A stretch of 6,238 nt of DNA from contig JAJFMS010000582.1 in the NCBI GenBank assembly GCA_020696885.1, forward strand, positions 1 to 6,238, given 5' to 3'. Below, in pieces: positions 5,093-6,238 of this stretch. Made by a program: the position numbers and the translations under genes. Position 1 is the first letter of the stretch; each line of letters begins with the position of its first letter. The DNA is from Armatimonadota bacterium. GTDB lineage: Bacteria; Armatimonadota; SYMT01. The notes beneath the pieces are model-generated. The model was not told the DNA's origin and did not search any database. It saw only the letters and a program-made list of their open reading frames with translations.

Positions 5093-6238
5093 ATGCCGGA
5101 TTTCCTGAGGTCGCTGTTTACCGGCGACCCGTTCATGCCGCACATCCACTGCTTCCTGGAGAACCGCAGCCTCACCATTCTCCACGTGCTGTCCGACGCG
5201 TTGATCGGCATCTCCTATGTGGTGATCTCCACCACCCTGGCATATCTGGTTTACCGGGGCCGCCGCCACATCCCGTTCCATTCCATGTTCCTGGCGTTTG
5301 GCGCCTTCATCGTGGCGTGCGGGATGACGCACTTTATGGAGATCTGGACCCTCTGGACGCCCGCCTATTGGCTCTCTGGCGGGGTCAAGGCAATCACCGC
5401 CGCCGCCTCGGTGATCACCGCCATCGCGCTGCCGCCGCTGGTACCGATGACGATCAAGATGATCCGCGACGCCAATCTCTCCGAGCAGCGGCGCATCGAA
5501 GTGGAAGAGGCGAATGAAGAGCTGAGCCGGCTCAACGCGCGCTTGCAGGAGTTCGACAACCTCAAGACCCAGTTCTTCGCCAACGTCAGCCACGAGCTGC
5601 GGACGCCGCTCACCCTGATCCTCGGCCCCACGGACCGCCTCCTGGCGGCTCCCGAGCTGGGCGACGCGGAGCGGGCGGTGCTCGGCTCGATCCGGGAGAA
5701 CGCGAACACCCTGCTCCGGCACGTGAACGACCTGCTGGACGTGGCCCGGATGGAATCCGGCGAGATGACGGTGCGCCACGCGAACATCGACCTCTCCCGG
5801 CTGGTGCGAGTGGCCGTGGCCAATTTCGAATCGCTCGCCCAGGAGCGGAGCCTGCGGTTGTCGGTGGACGCGCCGCAGCACCTCATCGCTCGGGTGGATG
5901 AAGAGAAGCTCCGGCGGGTGCTGGTAAACCTGGTCTCCAACGCGCTGAAGTTCACGCCGGATCGCGGTCTGGTGCGGGTCCGGGTGACGGAGTCGACCGG
6001 CGAGAGCGCCGGCGCCCTGATCCAGGTGGCGGACAGCGGCCCGGGCGTGCCGGAAGAGCTCCGGGAAGCAGTCTTCGAGCGGTTCCGCCAGGTAGACGGC
6101 GGCGCGACCCGACGGCATGAAGGTACCGGCCTCGGTCTCTCCATCGTCCGGGATTTTGTCGGGCTGCATGGGGGAACCGTCTCGCTGGACGCGGCGCCGG
6201 AGGGCGGGGCCCGGTTCACCGTCTGGCTGCCTCTCGGG
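5093..6238 (+). CDS. Ethylene-receptor-like (ETR1 N-domain) sensor histidine kinase, 3' end cut by window
   Basis: 382 residues are visible and the frame is open at the edge. Residues about 30-118 form three membrane helices matching the ETR1 ethylene-binding domain: SD (34-35, Asp35 = ETR1 Asp25), Tyr42 (= Tyr32), Ile45 (= Ile35), and FGAFIVACGMTH (69-80), where Cys76 and His80 match the Cu(I) ligands Cys65 and His69. ETR1 Pro36 is Ser46 here. H17-x-H19-C20 precede the first helix. A coiled-coil linker (about 126-160) leads straight to the kinase, with no GAF or PAS domain between. H-box FFANVSHELRTP (phospho-His167), N-box NLVSNALKFT (279-288), G1 DSGPGVP (314-320), F-box FERF (328-331) and G2 GTGLGLS (344-350) are all intact, so it should be active. 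Start ATG at 5093; ribosome site GGGGA (5081-5085) or AAGGAG (5073-5078), the latter overlapping the cytochrome stop. A C-terminal receiver domain may lie beyond the edge. The ligand may be ethylene, another small molecule, copper or a redox signal. Confidence 0.95.
   Translation, partial: MPDFLRSLFTGDPFMPHIHCFLENRSLTILHVLSDALIGISYVVISTTLAYLVYRGRRHIPFHSMFLAFGAFIVACGMTHFMEIWTLWTPAYWLSGGVKAITAAASVITAIALPPLVPMTIKMIRDANLSEQRRIEVEEANEELSRLNARLQEFDNLKTQFFANVSHELRTPLTLILGPTDRLLAAPELGDAERAVLGSIRENANTLLRHVNDLLDVARMESGEMTVRHANIDLSRLVRVAVANFESLAQERSLRLSVDAPQHLIARVDEEKLRRVLVNLVSNALKFTPDRGLVRVRVTESTGESAGALIQVADSGPGVPEELREAVFERFRQVDGGATRRHEGTGLGLSIVRDFVGLHGGTVSLDAAPEGGARFTVWLPLG

Noticed and set aside
4664..6169. 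501-codon minus-strand frame opposite the cytochrome and kinase genes
   Set aside because: The plus strand carries intact CxxCH and all histidine kinase boxes. The minus-strand translation is His/Arg/Gln-rich and typical of an antisense shadow.

Overview
The window is GC-rich bacterial DNA with tightly packed genes. A lipoprotein-type c cytochrome and a membrane sensor kinase point to a free-living organism that respires with cytochromes and probably has two membranes. Two short-period intergenic repeat types resemble ones I remember from GC-rich environmental phyla such as Gemmatimonadota, Acidobacteriota and Planctomycetota. The phylum cannot be fixed from this sequence alone. No rRNA, tRNA, CRISPR array, transposase or phage gene is visible.

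Layout. (1) Positions 6-1418 hold a divergent pair: a universal stress protein on the minus strand and a two-CBS-domain protein on the plus strand, separated by about 450 bp of non-coding DNA. (2) Positions 1419-1629 are a convergent gap with a perfect 12-bp palindrome and a 10-bp-period tandem repeat that runs into the stop codon of the next gene. (3) Positions 1630-4450 are a minus-strand cluster, read right to left: an Ldh_2-family malate/lactate-type dehydrogenase, a small Dabb-domain protein, a PPP-family metallophosphatase and a NodB-type polysaccharide deacetylase. The deacetylase appears to have a one-base frame disruption at its 5' end. (4) Positions 4451-4717 are a divergent intergenic region with a hairpin in the dehydrogenase leader and a roughly 100-bp imperfect inverted repeat with an internal 8-bp period. 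(5) From 4718 to the right edge, a plus-strand pair encodes a small c-type cytochrome lipoprotein and, 18 nt downstream in the same frame, a histidine kinase. The kinase sensor is an ethylene-receptor-like (ETR1-type) transmembrane domain that keeps the Cu(I)-binding Cys-x3-His pair. The kinase is cut off by the window edge.

How the genes may work together. The UspA/CBS pair fits stress or energy-state sensing, since both families bind adenine nucleotides. The four-gene minus-strand cluster has a mixed content that I cannot place in one pathway. The cytochrome/kinase pair is the most interesting unit: a predicted periplasm-facing haem lipoprotein is apparently co-translated with a copper-binding-type membrane sensor kinase, which suggests redox or gas sensing. 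That functional link is inference.
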